Assembly (NCBI RefSeq): GCF_010645065.1
Contig: NZ_JAADZW010000006.1
Span: 62,001 to 126,000, forward strand
Direction: 5' to 3'
DNA: 64,000 bases
Origin: Flavobacterium fluviatile
GTDB taxonomy: Bacteria > Bacteroidota > Bacteroidia > Flavobacteriales > Flavobacteriaceae
Shown here: positions 26,096-34,807 of the stretch, piece after piece
How positions within the stretch are numbered: the stretch's first letter is position 1
How the letters are laid out: the number at the start of each line of letters is the position of its first letter
Position numbers and translations under genes: made by a program
Notes under the pieces: model-generated
Database searches by the model: none
Seen by the model: only the letters and a program-made list of their open reading frames with translations
What the model was told of the DNA's origin: nothing

Positions 26096-26755
26096 ATGAG
26101 TAAGATTGCTGTTTATTTTATGCCCGGATTAGCTGCCAGTCCAACCATTTTTGAAAGAATTAAATTGGATGAAACCGTTTTTGAAACGTTACTGCTCGAA
26201 TGGGAAATACCAAATCCAAAAGAGTCATTATCTGATTATGCACTTCGGATCACAAAAAAAATCAAACACGAAAATCCGGTTTTGATCGGCGTTTCTTTCG
26301 GGGGAATTTTAGTTCAGGAAATGGCCAGACATATCGACGCCCGAAAAGTGATCATTATTTCGAGTGTTAGAAGTAATGCAGAGTTTCCAAGAAGAATGAA
26401 AATCGGAAAAACTACAAAAGCTTATAAACTGATTCCGATGAAATTGATTTTGAATATTGAGAATCTTGCCAAATATTCTTTTTGGGAAAAAGTAAATAAA
26501 CGTATTAAATTGTATGAGAAGTTTTTGGCTGTCCGTGATTTGAATTATTTGCAATGGGCAGTTGAGTCTGTCATTTTATGGAATCGAAATCAAATTGATG
26601 AAAAGGTAATTCATATTCATGGCGATCAGGATGATGTTTTCCCTATAAAATACATCAATAAATGCATTGTTGTAAAAGGCGGCACTCACATTATGATTCT
26701 AAACAAATACAAATGGCTGAATGAGAATTTGCCATCTATCATCCTAGAGGATTAA
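26096..26755 (+). CDS. alpha/beta hydrolase
   Basis: 219 residues without a signal peptide. Visible features: VYFMPGLAASPTIFERI (oxyanion region), nucleophile elbow IGVSFGGILVQE with the Ser at about residue 68, the acid in HGDQDDVFPIKY, and the catalytic His in KGGTHIMILN. The catalytic triad is complete. The substrate cannot be deduced. It stands alone between a 260-bp AT-rich leader (25835-26095, no feature seen) and a bidirectional terminator. Confidence 0.82.
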   Translation: MSKIAVYFMPGLAASPTIFERIKLDETVFETLLLEWEIPNPKESLSDYALRITKKIKHENPVLIGVSFGGILVQEMARHIDARKVIIISSVRSNAEFPRRMKIGKTTKAYKLIPMKLILNIENLAKYSFWEKVNKRIKLYEKFLAVRDLNYLQWAVESVILWNRNQIDEKVIHIHGDQDDVFPIKYINKCIVVKGGTHIMILNKYKWLNENLPSIILED

Positions 26756-26830
26756 ATTTCAATTTAAAAGCTCCAAATTCCAATTCTCTTCTACAAGTAA
26801 AATTAGGAGAAAAATCTAAAATAGAAAACA

Positions 26831-26872
26831 AAAAATCCCAAACTCCATATAAAATTGAAATTTGGGATTTAA
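26831..26872. terminator. bidirectional terminator
   Basis: AAATCCCAAA...TTTGGGATTT with A/T tails between convergent genes. Confidence 0.8.
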
Positions 26873-26893
26873 AATATTGTAATTTTTGAGAAT

Positions 26894-27409
26894 TTAGATT
26901 TTCTTCATTTGTTCCTTCATCATCGAAATCTGCTCTTTCAGCATTCCCTGCTTGTCTAACTTCTTTGCTTCATTTAGTAAATTAGTCGCTTCCAGTTTTC
27001 TTCTGCGTGACATGGCAACTCCGGCAAGGTTAAGTTTAGCAACAGCTAAATCCATATCCATAGATAAGCCTAATTCGATTGCTTTTTTGAAATGTTTCTC
27101 AGCCTGGTTGATATTAGTCTGGGACAACATAATTCCGTGCAGGTAATTGAAGTATCCTTGTTGTTTTCTTACTAGCGCAGCTTCAGGATTTTTGATATAT
27201 GCCAGCCATTTTTTAGCCCCTTCAAAGTCTTGTTTTCTTAATTTAAGAAAAGCTAAAAGGATGAATTCATTTTTAAAGTATAAAAAAACCGGAATAGCAG
27301 TCAGCAAAATAAGGAAAATTCCATTCCCGATATTACTCTCTGTAAATTGCCAAATGCCAGCGACTACAAGAAGTCCGGCTAAAATAAGTTTAATATTTTT
27401 GTGAAACAT
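26894..27409 (-). CDS. membrane-anchored tetratricopeptide-like protein
   Basis: 171 residues. Two hydrophobic segments (about 7-23 and 28-46) are followed by helical repeats: GYFNYLHGIMLSQTNINQAE, KHFKKAIELGLSMDMDLAVA, and AKLNLAGVAMSRRRKLEAT are TPR-like. The soluble part probably faces the cytoplasm and binds a partner. No pathway can be assigned. It is divergent from rpmH, with about 170 bp between them that include the rpmH promoter. Confidence 0.68.
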   Translation of the reverse strand: MFHKNIKLILAGLLVVAGIWQFTESNIGNGIFLILLTAIPVFLYFKNEFILLAFLKLRKQDFEGAKKWLAYIKNPEAALVRKQQGYFNYLHGIMLSQTNINQAEKHFKKAIELGLSMDMDLAVAKLNLAGVAMSRRRKLEATNLLNEAKKLDKQGMLKEQISMMKEQMKKI

Positions 27410-27473
27410 AACAGGTATATATTTGTGACTGCAAATATAGTAAAATGAATTAAAAATATTTTTATTAAAGTAC

Positions 27474-27503
27474 TTGCCAGAAAAAAAAGTCTTTGTATAT
27501 TTG
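27474..27503 (+). promoter_or_regulatory. rpmH promoter
   Basis: TTG (27474-27476), 19-bp spacer, TATATTTG (27496-27503): a near-ideal Bacteroidota promoter, about 75 bp before rpmH. Confidence 0.8.
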
Positions 27504-27577
27504 CACTCGGTTTTTGAATAACGATATCCAAAACCAAGAAAGAGTTAATTAGATACCATTTTTAAAGATACAAAGCA

Positions 27578-27739
27578 ATGAGCAAAAGAACATTTCAACC
27601 ATCGAAAAGAAAAAGAAGAAATAAGCACGGATTTATGGACAGAATGGCTTCTGCGAATGGAAGAAAAGTTCTAGCGCGTAGAAGAGCTAAAGGAAGACAT
27701 AAATTAACTGTTTCTAGCGAACCTAGACACAAAAAATAA
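27578..27739 (+). CDS. rpmH: 50S ribosomal protein L34
   Basis: 53 residues: [19 protein letters not shown], then [17 protein letters not shown] and a short tail. The motif TFQPS.RKR...HGF..RM.T..GR.VL..RR is diagnostic of bL34, a small basic protein of the large ribosomal subunit. It has its own strong promoter and a terminator, so it is a single-gene unit. In many bacteria rpmH lies near dnaA/rnpA; here its neighbour is carB. Confidence 0.97.
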
Positions 27740-27759
27740 TGTTTGTATAAACATACATA

Positions 27760-27793
27760 AGGCGATTACTTTTTTAGTATCGCCTTTTTTTAT
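27760..27793 (+). terminator. rpmH terminator
   Basis: AGGCGAT(T)AC, T-rich loop, GTATCGCCT and a T-run, about 20 bp past the stop codon. Confidence 0.85.
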
Positions 27794-27882
27794 ACCTTGT
27801 CGGTAAAATTTTCCCAACATTCTAGTTTATAGCACACTAGAATCGTTTTTAAAATCGTAAATAACTACACAATACATACAAA

Positions 27883-30738
27883 ATGCCTAAAGACACATCA
27901 ATAAAATCAGTTTTAATTATAGGTTCAGGACCTATTGTTATTGGCCAGGCTTGCGAATTCGATTATGCGGGATCTCAATCTGCACGCTCGATTCGTGAAG
28001 AAGGAATTGAAGTTATCTTGATCAACTCAAATCCAGCGACAATTATGACCGACCCCTCAATGGCCGATCATATTTATTTGAAACCATTAACTACAAAATC
28101 GATTATTGAAATTCTGAAGGAACATCCACAAATTGATGCTGTTTTACCAACAATGGGTGGTCAGACTGCTTTGAACTTGTGTCTGGAAGCAGATGAAAAA
28201 GGAATCTGGCAGGATTTTGGAGTAAAATTAATCGGTGTTGACGTTAACGCCATCAATATCACTGAGGACAGAGAACAGTTTAAACAGCTTTTACAAAAAA
28301 TAAATGTACCAACAGCACCGGCAAAAACAGCTACTTCTTATTTAGAAGGAAAAGAAATTGCTCAGGAGTTTGGTTTTCCGCTTGTAATTCGTCCTTCGTT
28401 TACACTTGGAGGAACCGGAGCAGCTGTGGTTTACAAAAAAGAAGATTTTGATGAGCTTTTGACAAGAGGTCTTGAAGCTTCTCCAATTCATGAAGTTTTG
28501 ATTGACAAAGCTTTGATGGGATGGAAAGAATACGAATTAGAACTTTTAAGAGATAAAAATGATAACGTTGTAATTATCTGTTCTATCGAAAATATGGATC
28601 CAATGGGAATCCATACCGGAGATTCGATTACAGTTGCGCCGGCGATGACATTATCAGATACAACTTTCCAAAAATTACGTGACTACGCTATATTAATGAT
28701 GAGAAGTATCGGAAACTTTGCGGGAGGATGTAACGTACAATTCGCAGTTTCGCCAGACGAAAAAGAAGATATCGTGGCAATCGAGATCAACCCTCGTGTA
28801 TCCCGTTCATCTGCTTTAGCATCAAAAGCAACCGGATATCCAATTGCTAAAATTGCTTCTAAACTGGCTTTAGGATATAACTTAGATGAATTACAAAACC
28901 AAATTACTAAATCTACTTCGGCTCTTTTTGAACCAACTTTAGATTATGTAATCGTAAAAATACCACGCTGGAACTTTGATAAATTTGAAGGTTCAGACAG
29001 AACTTTAGGACTTCAGATGAAATCTGTAGGTGAAGTTATGGGAATCGGACGTTCTTTCCAGGAGGCTCTTCACAAAGCAACTCAGTCTTTAGAGATTAAG
29101 AGAAATGGTTTAGGCGCTGACGGAAAAGGATACAAAGATTACGAATTGATTATCGATAAACTGACTTACGCAAGCTGGGATCGTGTTTTTGTAATCTACG
29201 ATGCAATTGCTATGGGAATTCCGTTGAGCACCATTCACGAAATTACAAGAATCGATATGTGGTTCTTAAAACAATACGAAGATCTTTATATTTTAGAAAA
29301 AGAGATCTCAAACTACAAAGTTGCCGATCTTCCTAAAGAACTATTGCTTGAAGCAAAACAAAAAGGATTTGCCGACAGACAATTAGCACACATGATGAAT
29401 TGTTTAGAAAGTGAAGTTCACACTTTACGTATGGAGCAAAAAATCAACCGTGTGTTTAAATTGGTTGACACCTGTGCGGCTGAATTTAAAGCTCAGACTC
29501 CTTACTACTACTCTACTTTTGAAGCTGAAATCGAGAAAGCAAACGGAGAGCGTTTTGTAGATAACGAAAGCATTGTAACAGAGAAAAAGAAAGTAATTGT
29601 TTTAGGTTCAGGACCAAACAGAATCGGGCAGGGAATCGAGTTTGATTACTCTTGTGTACACGGCGTTTTGGCCGCTAAAGAATGTGGTTACGAAACAATA
29701 ATGATCAACTGTAATCCTGAAACAGTTTCTACAGACTTTGATACGGCTGATAAATTATACTTCGAACCGGTTTTCTGGGAACATATTTATGATATCATCC
29801 AACATGAAAAACCAGAAGGTGTTATTGTACAGTTAGGTGGTCAGACTGCTTTGAAATTAGCTGAAAAACTTTCTAAATATGGTGTAAAAATCATCGGAAC
29901 AAGTTTTGATGCGCTTGATTTAGCAGAAGACAGAGGACGTTTCTCTGACTTGTTAACGGAATTACACATTCCTTTCCCAAGATTCGGAATCGCTGAAACG
30001 GCTGATGAAGCTTCAAAATTAGCTGATAGTTTAGATTTTCCGCTTTTAATTCGTCCTTCTTATGTATTAGGAGGTCAGGGAATGAAGATTGTAATCAACA
30101 AAAAAGAATTAGAAGAACACGTAATCGATTTGTTGAAAGCAATTCCGGGAAATAAATTATTATTAGATCACTACCTAGCCGGTGCAATCGAAGCCGAAGC
30201 GGATGCAATTTGTGATGCTGATGGAAATGTTTACATCATCGGGATTATGGAGCACATCGAGCCTTGCGGAGTTCACTCCGGAGACAGTAATGCCACATTG
30301 CCTCCTTTCAACTTAGGAGAATTTGTAATGCAGCAAATTAAAGATCACACGCATAAAATTGCGAGAGCTTTAAAAACGGTTGGATTAATCAATATTCAGT
30401 TTGCGATTAAAGATGATACGGTTTACATCATCGAGGCAAACCCAAGAGCTTCAAGAACAGTTCCGTTCATTGCGAAAGCTTACGGAGAACCGTATGTAAA
30501 CTACGCTACAAAAGTAATGTTAGGCCATAATAAAGTAACTGATTTTGATTTCAACCCGCAATTAAACGGTTATGCGATCAAACAGCCGGTTTTCTCTTTC
30601 AGCAAATTCCCGAATGTAAACAAAGCATTAGGACCAGAAATGAAATCAACAGGAGAAAGCATCTTGTTTATTGATGACTTAAAAGACGATCAGTTCTACG
30701 AATTGTACTCCAGAAGAAAAATGTATTTGAGTAAATAA
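27883..30738 (+). CDS. carB: carbamoyl-phosphate synthase large subunit (lacks MGS domain)
   Basis: 951 residues, made of two homologous ATP-grasp halves. The first starts SVLIIGSGPIVIGQACEFDY and contains RPSFTLGGTGAAVVY and IEINPRVSRSSALASKATGY. The second begins near residue 565 (KVIVLGSGPNRIGQGIEFDY) with RPSYVLGGQGMKIVI and IEANPRASRTVPFIAKA. It makes carbamoyl phosphate from bicarbonate, ATP and glutamine-derived ammonia for arginine and pyrimidine synthesis. E. coli CarB has about 1073 residues; the C-terminal MGS-like allosteric domain is absent here, and the protein ends soon after GPEMKSTGES. carA is not next to it. Confidence 0.97.
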   Translation: MPKDTSIKSVLIIGSGPIVIGQACEFDYAGSQSARSIREEGIEVILINSNPATIMTDPSMADHIYLKPLTTKSIIEILKEHPQIDAVLPTMGGQTALNLCLEADEKGIWQDFGVKLIGVDVNAINITEDREQFKQLLQKINVPTAPAKTATSYLEGKEIAQEFGFPLVIRPSFTLGGTGAAVVYKKEDFDELLTRGLEASPIHEVLIDKALMGWKEYELELLRDKNDNVVIICSIENMDPMGIHTGDSITVAPAMTLSDTTFQKLRDYAILMMRSIGNFAGGCNVQFAVSPDEKEDIVAIEINPRVSRSSALASKATGYPIAKIASKLALGYNLDELQNQITKSTSALFEPTLDYVIVKIPRWNFDKFEGSDRTLGLQMKSVGEVMGIGRSFQEALHKATQSLEIKRNGLGADGKGYKDYELIIDKLTYASWDRVFVIYDAIAMGIPLSTIHEITRIDMWFLKQYEDLYILEKEISNYKVADLPKELLLEAKQKGFADRQLAHMMNCLESEVHTLRMEQKINRVFKLVDTCAAEFKAQTPYYYSTFEAEIEKANGERFVDNESIVTEKKKVIVLGSGPNRIGQGIEFDYSCVHGVLAAKECGYETIMINCNPETVSTDFDTADKLYFEPVFWEHIYDIIQHEKPEGVIVQLGGQTALKLAEKLSKYGVKIIGTSFDALDLAEDRGRFSDLLTELHIPFPRFGIAETADEASKLADSLDFPLLIRPSYVLGGQGMKIVINKKELEEHVIDLLKAIPGNKLLLDHYLAGAIEAEADAICDADGNVYIIGIMEHIEPCGVHSGDSNATLPPFNLGEFVMQQIKDHTHKIARALKTVGLINIQFAIKDDTVYIIEANPRASRTVPFIAKAYGEPYVNYATKVMLGHNKVTDFDFNPQLNGYAIKQPVFSFSKFPNVNKALGPEMKSTGESILFIDDLKDDQFYELYSRRKMYLSK

Positions 30739-30759
30739 GCTCAGATCCTATTATAAAAG

Positions 30760-30792
30760 AAAAGCCCCAATGTGAAAAATTGGGGCTTTTTG
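30760..30792 (+). terminator. carB terminator
   Basis: AAAAGCCCCAAT-GTGAAAA-ATTGGGGCTTTT, then a T-rich end. Confidence 0.9.
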
Positions 30793-30807
30793 TTTGATAT
30801 ATATTTT

Positions 30808-30982
30808 GCGCATAAGGCGCACAGCTGTGCATCTCTACGATATACTTTGTGTAATTTTGATTTTCTAATAATAAACATATTCATCCAAATTTTCTGTAGA
30901 GGCGCACAGCAGTGCGTCTACGTCCAGTATTCAAGATCGTTTTTTAGCTTTGCGCATAAGACGCACTGCTGTGCGCCTCTAC
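30808..30982. repeat. cluster of three REP-like palindromic units
   Basis: Unit A 30808-30838 (GCGCATAAGGCGCACAGC...), unit B 30896-30921 (GTAGAGGCGCACAGCAGTGC...), unit C 30952-30982 (GCGCATAAGACGCACTGCTG...). A and C share orientation; B is inverted and its core is the exact complement of part of C. Each unit contains a self-complementary GCGCACAGC(A)GTGCG-type core. The DNA between them holds no gene. Confidence 0.9.
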
Positions 30983-31004
30983 AATATGATTTGCAAAAAG
31001 GACG

Positions 31005-31037
31005 AAAAAAAAGCTCCAAATAATTTTGGAACTTTTT
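31005..31037 (-). terminator. terminator of the DUF4252 operon
   Basis: On the minus strand AAAGTTCCAAA, short loop, TTTGGAGCTTTTTTT. 24 bp past the stop codon. Confidence 0.75.
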
Positions 31038-31060
31038 CTGATTATAAGTAAGATTGATGA

Positions 31061-31597
31061 TTATTTAATCAATTCCTGCAAAGGTTTTAACTGTTCCATA
31101 TCAATGTTTGATTCTTTCAATACCGACATCAAAGTCATAACATTATTCGGGTTCATGTTTTTTCCTAAAACACGAACGACTGCAAATCCATTTTCTTTTC
31201 TGTTGGCAAAAATCACAAATTCTTCAATATTTTCATCAGTACCAACAAAACTGACAGAAGCGCCATCCTTCCCGGAGCCCACCTTCATTAATTCCTGATA
31301 TTTTGGATTTTTCAAAATAGCTTTTACTTTTGCCCTTTCTGCTTCAAATTGCACTTGATTTTTATCATTTGCCCTGAAAGCCAGAATATTCATTTTATCA
31401 AAAGAATTTAAAGCTTCGCTTTGTTCTGCTGATAATTTTGCTTTATCAACATTTAAAATACCGGGCGAGATATCGAGCGCAATAAAATCTTTATTCTCTG
31501 TATTCTCTACAAAATATTTTTGCAGTGAAGGCTCGGAATTACAACTTACTAAAGTTAGCAACACCAAAATGACTGAAGTAAAAACATTGGCTTTCAT
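31061..31597 (-). CDS. DUF4252 lipoprotein
   Basis: 178 residues. Lipoprotein signal MKANVFTSVILVLLTLVSC. The rest follows the DUF4252 pattern: an aliphatic N-terminal part, FDKMNILAFRAND, KYQELMKVGSGKDGASVSFV, VIFANRKENGFAVVRVLGKN and a helical end NNVMTLMSVLKES. The family is of unknown function and common in Bacteroidota, typically beside ECF sigma factors as here. It is the last gene of the minus-strand operon and a diverged paralogue of the gene before it. Confidence 0.82.
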   Translation of the reverse strand: MKANVFTSVILVLLTLVSCNSEPSLQKYFVENTENKDFIALDISPGILNVDKAKLSAEQSEALNSFDKMNILAFRANDKNQVQFEAERAKVKAILKNPKYQELMKVGSGKDGASVSFVGTDENIEEFVIFANRKENGFAVVRVLGKNMNPNNVMTLMSVLKESNIDMEQLKPLQELIK

Positions 31598-31598
31598 A

Positions 31599-32126
31599 CT
31601 ATTTTTTACCTTTTGAAGCCTTTTTTAAATCTGATCCACCCGGAAGCTGCATTTTGTCTGTCAGTACGGATATTTCATTTAAATCGAAGTTCCCCGTTAA
31701 AGACAACAGAACAGTATCTTCATTTTTCGCACCATCAATAAACATAAATAATTCTTTTATCTTAGTGTCACTGGCACCGGACTTAACGTAGATTTTTACA
31801 TTTTTACCACTATCATTGATACGCATCAGCTCTTCTAAACTGGCAGTCCTGATGTATTTATCAGCAGAGAGTTTCATGTCGGCTTCAATTTTTGGGTTTT
31901 TGGTAGTAAACACTTTCAAATTATCCAGCTTTTTAATCAGATTCATGTATTGCTGGGTTTCTTTATCAGAAGCATCTACTTTAACCTTACTCATTATGTC
32001 AAACATTTTTTTATTTACTATCACAGATGTTACATCGTCCTGACCATCAAATTTATCAAACGCATTTTGTGCATAAAAAGCATGAGTGAAAAAGGCTAAA
32101 ATTACTGTTAGGATGAAATTTTTCAT
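31599..32126 (-). CDS. DUF4252 secreted protein
   Basis: 175 residues with a cleavable signal peptide (MKNFILTVILAFFTHAFYAQ), not a lipobox. DUF4252 pattern: FDKFDGQDDVTSVIVNKKMF, LDNLKVFTTKNPKIEADM, EELMRINDSGKNVKIYVKSG, VLLSLTGNFDLNEIS. Role unknown. It is separated from the following paralogue by one base and preceded by the anti-sigma-like gene, so the four-gene operon is sigma factor, membrane partner and two DUF4252 proteins. The pair may be regulon output or part of the sensing chain (inferred). Confidence 0.83.
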   Translation of the reverse strand: MKNFILTVILAFFTHAFYAQNAFDKFDGQDDVTSVIVNKKMFDIMSKVKVDASDKETQQYMNLIKKLDNLKVFTTKNPKIEADMKLSADKYIRTASLEELMRINDSGKNVKIYVKSGASDTKIKELFMFIDGAKNEDTVLLSLTGNFDLNEISVLTDKMQLPGGSDLKKASKGKK

Positions 32127-32142
32127 ATTCTATAAATTAAGT

Positions 32143-32604
32143 TTATTGTTTAAAAATTTTATTTTTAGATTGTTCGTATTCTTTAATATAGTGCACACTT
32201 TCAATACCTACATTAACATTGTTTGATAATAAAGCCAAAGCTTTTTGTGTTGCTTTTAAAGCTTCTTCGGGATCATCGTAAGTTCCTAATTCTTTTTGCG
32301 AAGCTACTACAGCTGCATTATTTTGTTCGCTAACCAAAAAGTAAGTTCCTATTCCCAGTAAAAGAACAGCTGATGCCGCAATCGATAACCACCCTACTTT
32401 AAGTCTCTTAGATTGTAGTGGAACCTCATACGTTGATTTCTGTTCTTTTACCTGAGAGAAATAACCAAAAACTGGTTTATATTGCTCCAAATGCTGCGCA
32501 ACATCTGACGAAGAAAAGTATTTTCTTAATTCATTTTCTTCAGCAATAGTAGTTTCTCCCTGAAAGTATTTTTCTAATATATTTTCTATTTTATCTAATT
32601 CCAT
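32143..32604 (-). CDS. membrane protein, probable anti-sigma partner
   Basis: 153 residues from ATG 32604 (MELDKIENILEKYFQGETTI). The N-terminal half (EENELRKYFSSSDVAQHLEQ) is the helical cytoplasmic part typical of Bacteroidota anti-sigma or sigma-associated proteins. One membrane helix lies at about 85-102 (LSIAASAVLLLGIGTYFLV), and a short periplasmic tail follows. This start overlaps the sigma gene by 14 bp, which fits translational coupling; a longer start at 32679 would sit deep inside the sigma gene. Anti-sigma action is inferred from position and layout. Confidence 0.75.
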   Translation of the reverse strand: MELDKIENILEKYFQGETTIAEENELRKYFSSSDVAQHLEQYKPVFGYFSQVKEQKSTYEVPLQSKRLKVGWLSIAASAVLLLGIGTYFLVSEQNNAAVVASQKELGTYDDPEEALKATQKALALLSNNVNVGIESVHYIKEYEQSKNKIFKQ

Positions 32605-33100
32605 AATTGTGTGCATTAAGCATTGATTCTCTAATTTTTTTTCTTGCTCTTGAAAGCGCAACCCTAATAGCCGTTTCATTCATGTTGACAATTTTTGCAA
32701 TTTCTTCAAATTCATATTGCTCAACATCCCGTAGCTGAATTAATATCTGTAATTGTTCCGGTAATTGACCGATTATTTTTTCTACCCACTCGAGACTATC
32801 AGTATCTTCTATTTTTTTATCTAACTGAGGCTGTCGGTCCGTAAAATTATTATGTACGATTTTAAGATTATCTGCTCTTTTGGACTTTAACTGATCCAGA
32901 CAATAATTTTTTGTCATTGTCATCGCCATCGCTTCGATACTATTATAGGCATGCAAACTGTCTTTTTTGTTCCATAGTTTAACCATTACTTCCTGAGTTG
33001 CATCTTCAGCTTCTTCAGTGCTTGTTAATAATCTTTTCGCCAGACGAAAAACTTTGTCTTTAAAAGGATTTATCAATTCTATAAACACATTTTGGTTCAT
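32591..33100 (-). CDS. ECF-family RNA polymerase sigma factor
   Basis: 169 residues. Region 2 (about 10-75): DKVFRLAKRLLTSTEEAEDA, TQEVMVKLWNKKDSLHAYNS and MTMTKNYCLDQLKS. Region 4 (about 110-165): LPEQLQILIQLRDVEQYEFE, NMNETAIRVALSRARKKIRE. It directs RNA polymerase to a small regulon, probably including the three genes downstream on the same strand. It is divergent from the S41 protease gene, with a 164-bp spacer. Confidence 0.92.
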   Translation of the reverse strand: MNQNVFIELINPFKDKVFRLAKRLLTSTEEAEDATQEVMVKLWNKKDSLHAYNSIEAMAMTMTKNYCLDQLKSKRADNLKIVHNNFTDRQPQLDKKIEDTDSLEWVEKIIGQLPEQLQILIQLRDVEQYEFEEIAKIVNMNETAIRVALSRARKKIRESMLNAHNYGIR

Positions 33101-33264
33101 AAATTACATGGTTATTCGTTAGCTTATATAGTCAAGACGAAAGATTATTATTTTTGTTACAAAGAAAAGTTTAAAATAAATATTGTAAAAAAATCTGCAC
33201 ATTTGTAATAGTTAAAACTAAAGATACTATTTTTACGTTTATACTATATTGAAACCCCTATTTT

Positions 33265-34722
33265 ATGAAAACAACAATAAGAAGTCTCGTTTATTTTTTT
33301 CTAATTGCATTTAGCCTGCAATCTTGTGATGATAAGGATGATGTTGCCACCCCGAAAGATTTACAAATAAATAATTTTATCTGGAAAGGACTGAATAAAG
33401 TCTATTTATGGCAGGCCGATGTTCCAAATTTAGCTGACAACCGTTTTGCCAGTCAGGAAGATTTAGACTCTTTTTTGGAAGGATATTCAAAACCGGAAGA
33501 TTTATTTAAGGATTTATTGAACAAGCCAGTGAGCAAATACCCTAATGGTGCCATAGATCGTTTTAGCTGGATTGTTGATGACTATACTGTTTTAGAACAG
33601 GAATTAAGCGGAATTACAAAAAATTCAGGTATTGATTTCAAATTAAGTTATATACAAGAAGGATCAGACAATTTGGTAGGATACATTCGTTATATAATCC
33701 CTAATTCAGACGCTTCAAAAAAGGACATAAAACGCGGGGATTTGTTTACAAAGGTGAACGGTACTCAACTTACAGTTTCAAATTATGAAAAACTGCTACT
33801 AACATCAAACAGCTATACTCTGAGTTTGGCTGTAATTAATAACAACAGTCTTGTTGAAACTGGAAAATCAGTCTCACTTACCAAAACTACTTTAGAAGAA
33901 AATCCAATATTAATCAACAAGATAATATCATCCGGAAGCCATAAAATAGGTTATTTAATGTATAATGGCTTCTATAATGAATATGACAATGCTTTGAATC
34001 AGGCTTTCGCTCAATTAAAATCAGGTGGCGTTACAGATCTGGTTCTGGATTTAAGATATAATGGCGGAGGAGTCGTTCATTCATCAACTTTGCTGGCAAG
34101 TATGATTACAGGTCAATTTAAAGGAGAAATATTCTCTCAAAGACAATTTAACCCAAAACAAATGGCACTTATGGATGATGAGGATTTAGAATCATTGAAG
34201 GAAAGATTTACTGACAAAACAAATTCAGGAACAGCATTAAACAGTTTAAATTTAAACACAGTATATATTATAACAACAGACAATACGGCTTCTGCCAGCG
34301 AATTGGTCATAAACGGATTAAAACCATACATCAATGTAGTTCAAATTGGAGGAACAACTGTAGGTAAAAATGTTGGATCTAATACCATTTACGACTCACC
34401 TTCTTTATTGTCTAAAGCGCAGATAAATCCTACTCATAAATATGCGATGCAGCCCCTGACTTTTAAAATCACAAATAAGGATAATTTTGGAGATTACACA
34501 GGAGGATTAACCCCCACTTTTACACTAGAAGAAAGAGTTAGTAGTTACGGCATTTTAGGAGATCCGTCTGAACAACTACTGAACCTTGCTATTTCTAAAA
34601 TTACAGGTTCAGCTGCAAAAAGGATCCAAGTTGACAAAGGACCCGTTTTTCCTTCTTTTACAGACTCAAAATCAATGCGTCGTTTTGGAAAAGAAATGTA
34701 TGTAGAAAACAATATTAAATAA
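33265..34722 (+). CDS. S41 family (C-terminal processing) peptidase, lipoprotein
   Basis: 485 residues. Lipoprotein signal MKTTIRSLVYFFLIAFSLQSC followed by DDKDD. A tricorn/Ctp N-terminal part (FIWKGLNKVYLWQADVP) is followed by a PDZ-like segment (about 145-190, IIPNSDASKKDIKRGDLFTK) and the S41 core (about 225-400) with LVLDLRYNGGG, the catalytic Ser in NTASASELVI and the Lys in GGTTVGKNVGS. The protein is tethered in the periplasm or at the surface and should cleave protein tails; its substrates are unknown. It is a single-gene unit. Confidence 0.9.
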   Translation: MKTTIRSLVYFFLIAFSLQSCDDKDDVATPKDLQINNFIWKGLNKVYLWQADVPNLADNRFASQEDLDSFLEGYSKPEDLFKDLLNKPVSKYPNGAIDRFSWIVDDYTVLEQELSGITKNSGIDFKLSYIQEGSDNLVGYIRYIIPNSDASKKDIKRGDLFTKVNGTQLTVSNYEKLLLTSNSYTLSLAVINNNSLVETGKSVSLTKTTLEENPILINKIISSGSHKIGYLMYNGFYNEYDNALNQAFAQLKSGGVTDLVLDLRYNGGGVVHSSTLLASMITGQFKGEIFSQRQFNPKQMALMDDEDLESLKERFTDKTNSGTALNSLNLNTVYIITTDNTASASELVINGLKPYINVVQIGGTTVGKNVGSNTIYDSPSLLSKAQINPTHKYAMQPLTFKITNKDNFGDYTGGLTPTFTLEERVSSYGILGDPSEQLLNLAISKITGSAAKRIQVDKGPVFPSFTDSKSMRRFGKEMYVENNIK

Positions 34723-34750
34723 TTCCCAAAACACTAAAACAGCAAAAATA

Positions 34751-34788
34751 AAATGCCCCAAAAGTTAAATACTATTGGGGCACTTTTT
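34751..34788. terminator. bidirectional terminator
   Basis: AAATGCCCCAA...TTGGGGCA with a T-run, between convergent genes. Confidence 0.85.
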
Positions 34789-34807
34789 ATTTTAAAAGAA
34801 ACACTTA

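Noticed and set aside
30772..31023. 83-codon reading frame after carB
   Set aside because: It is composed of the REP-like units; Cys/Ala/His-rich repeats mirror the palindromes.
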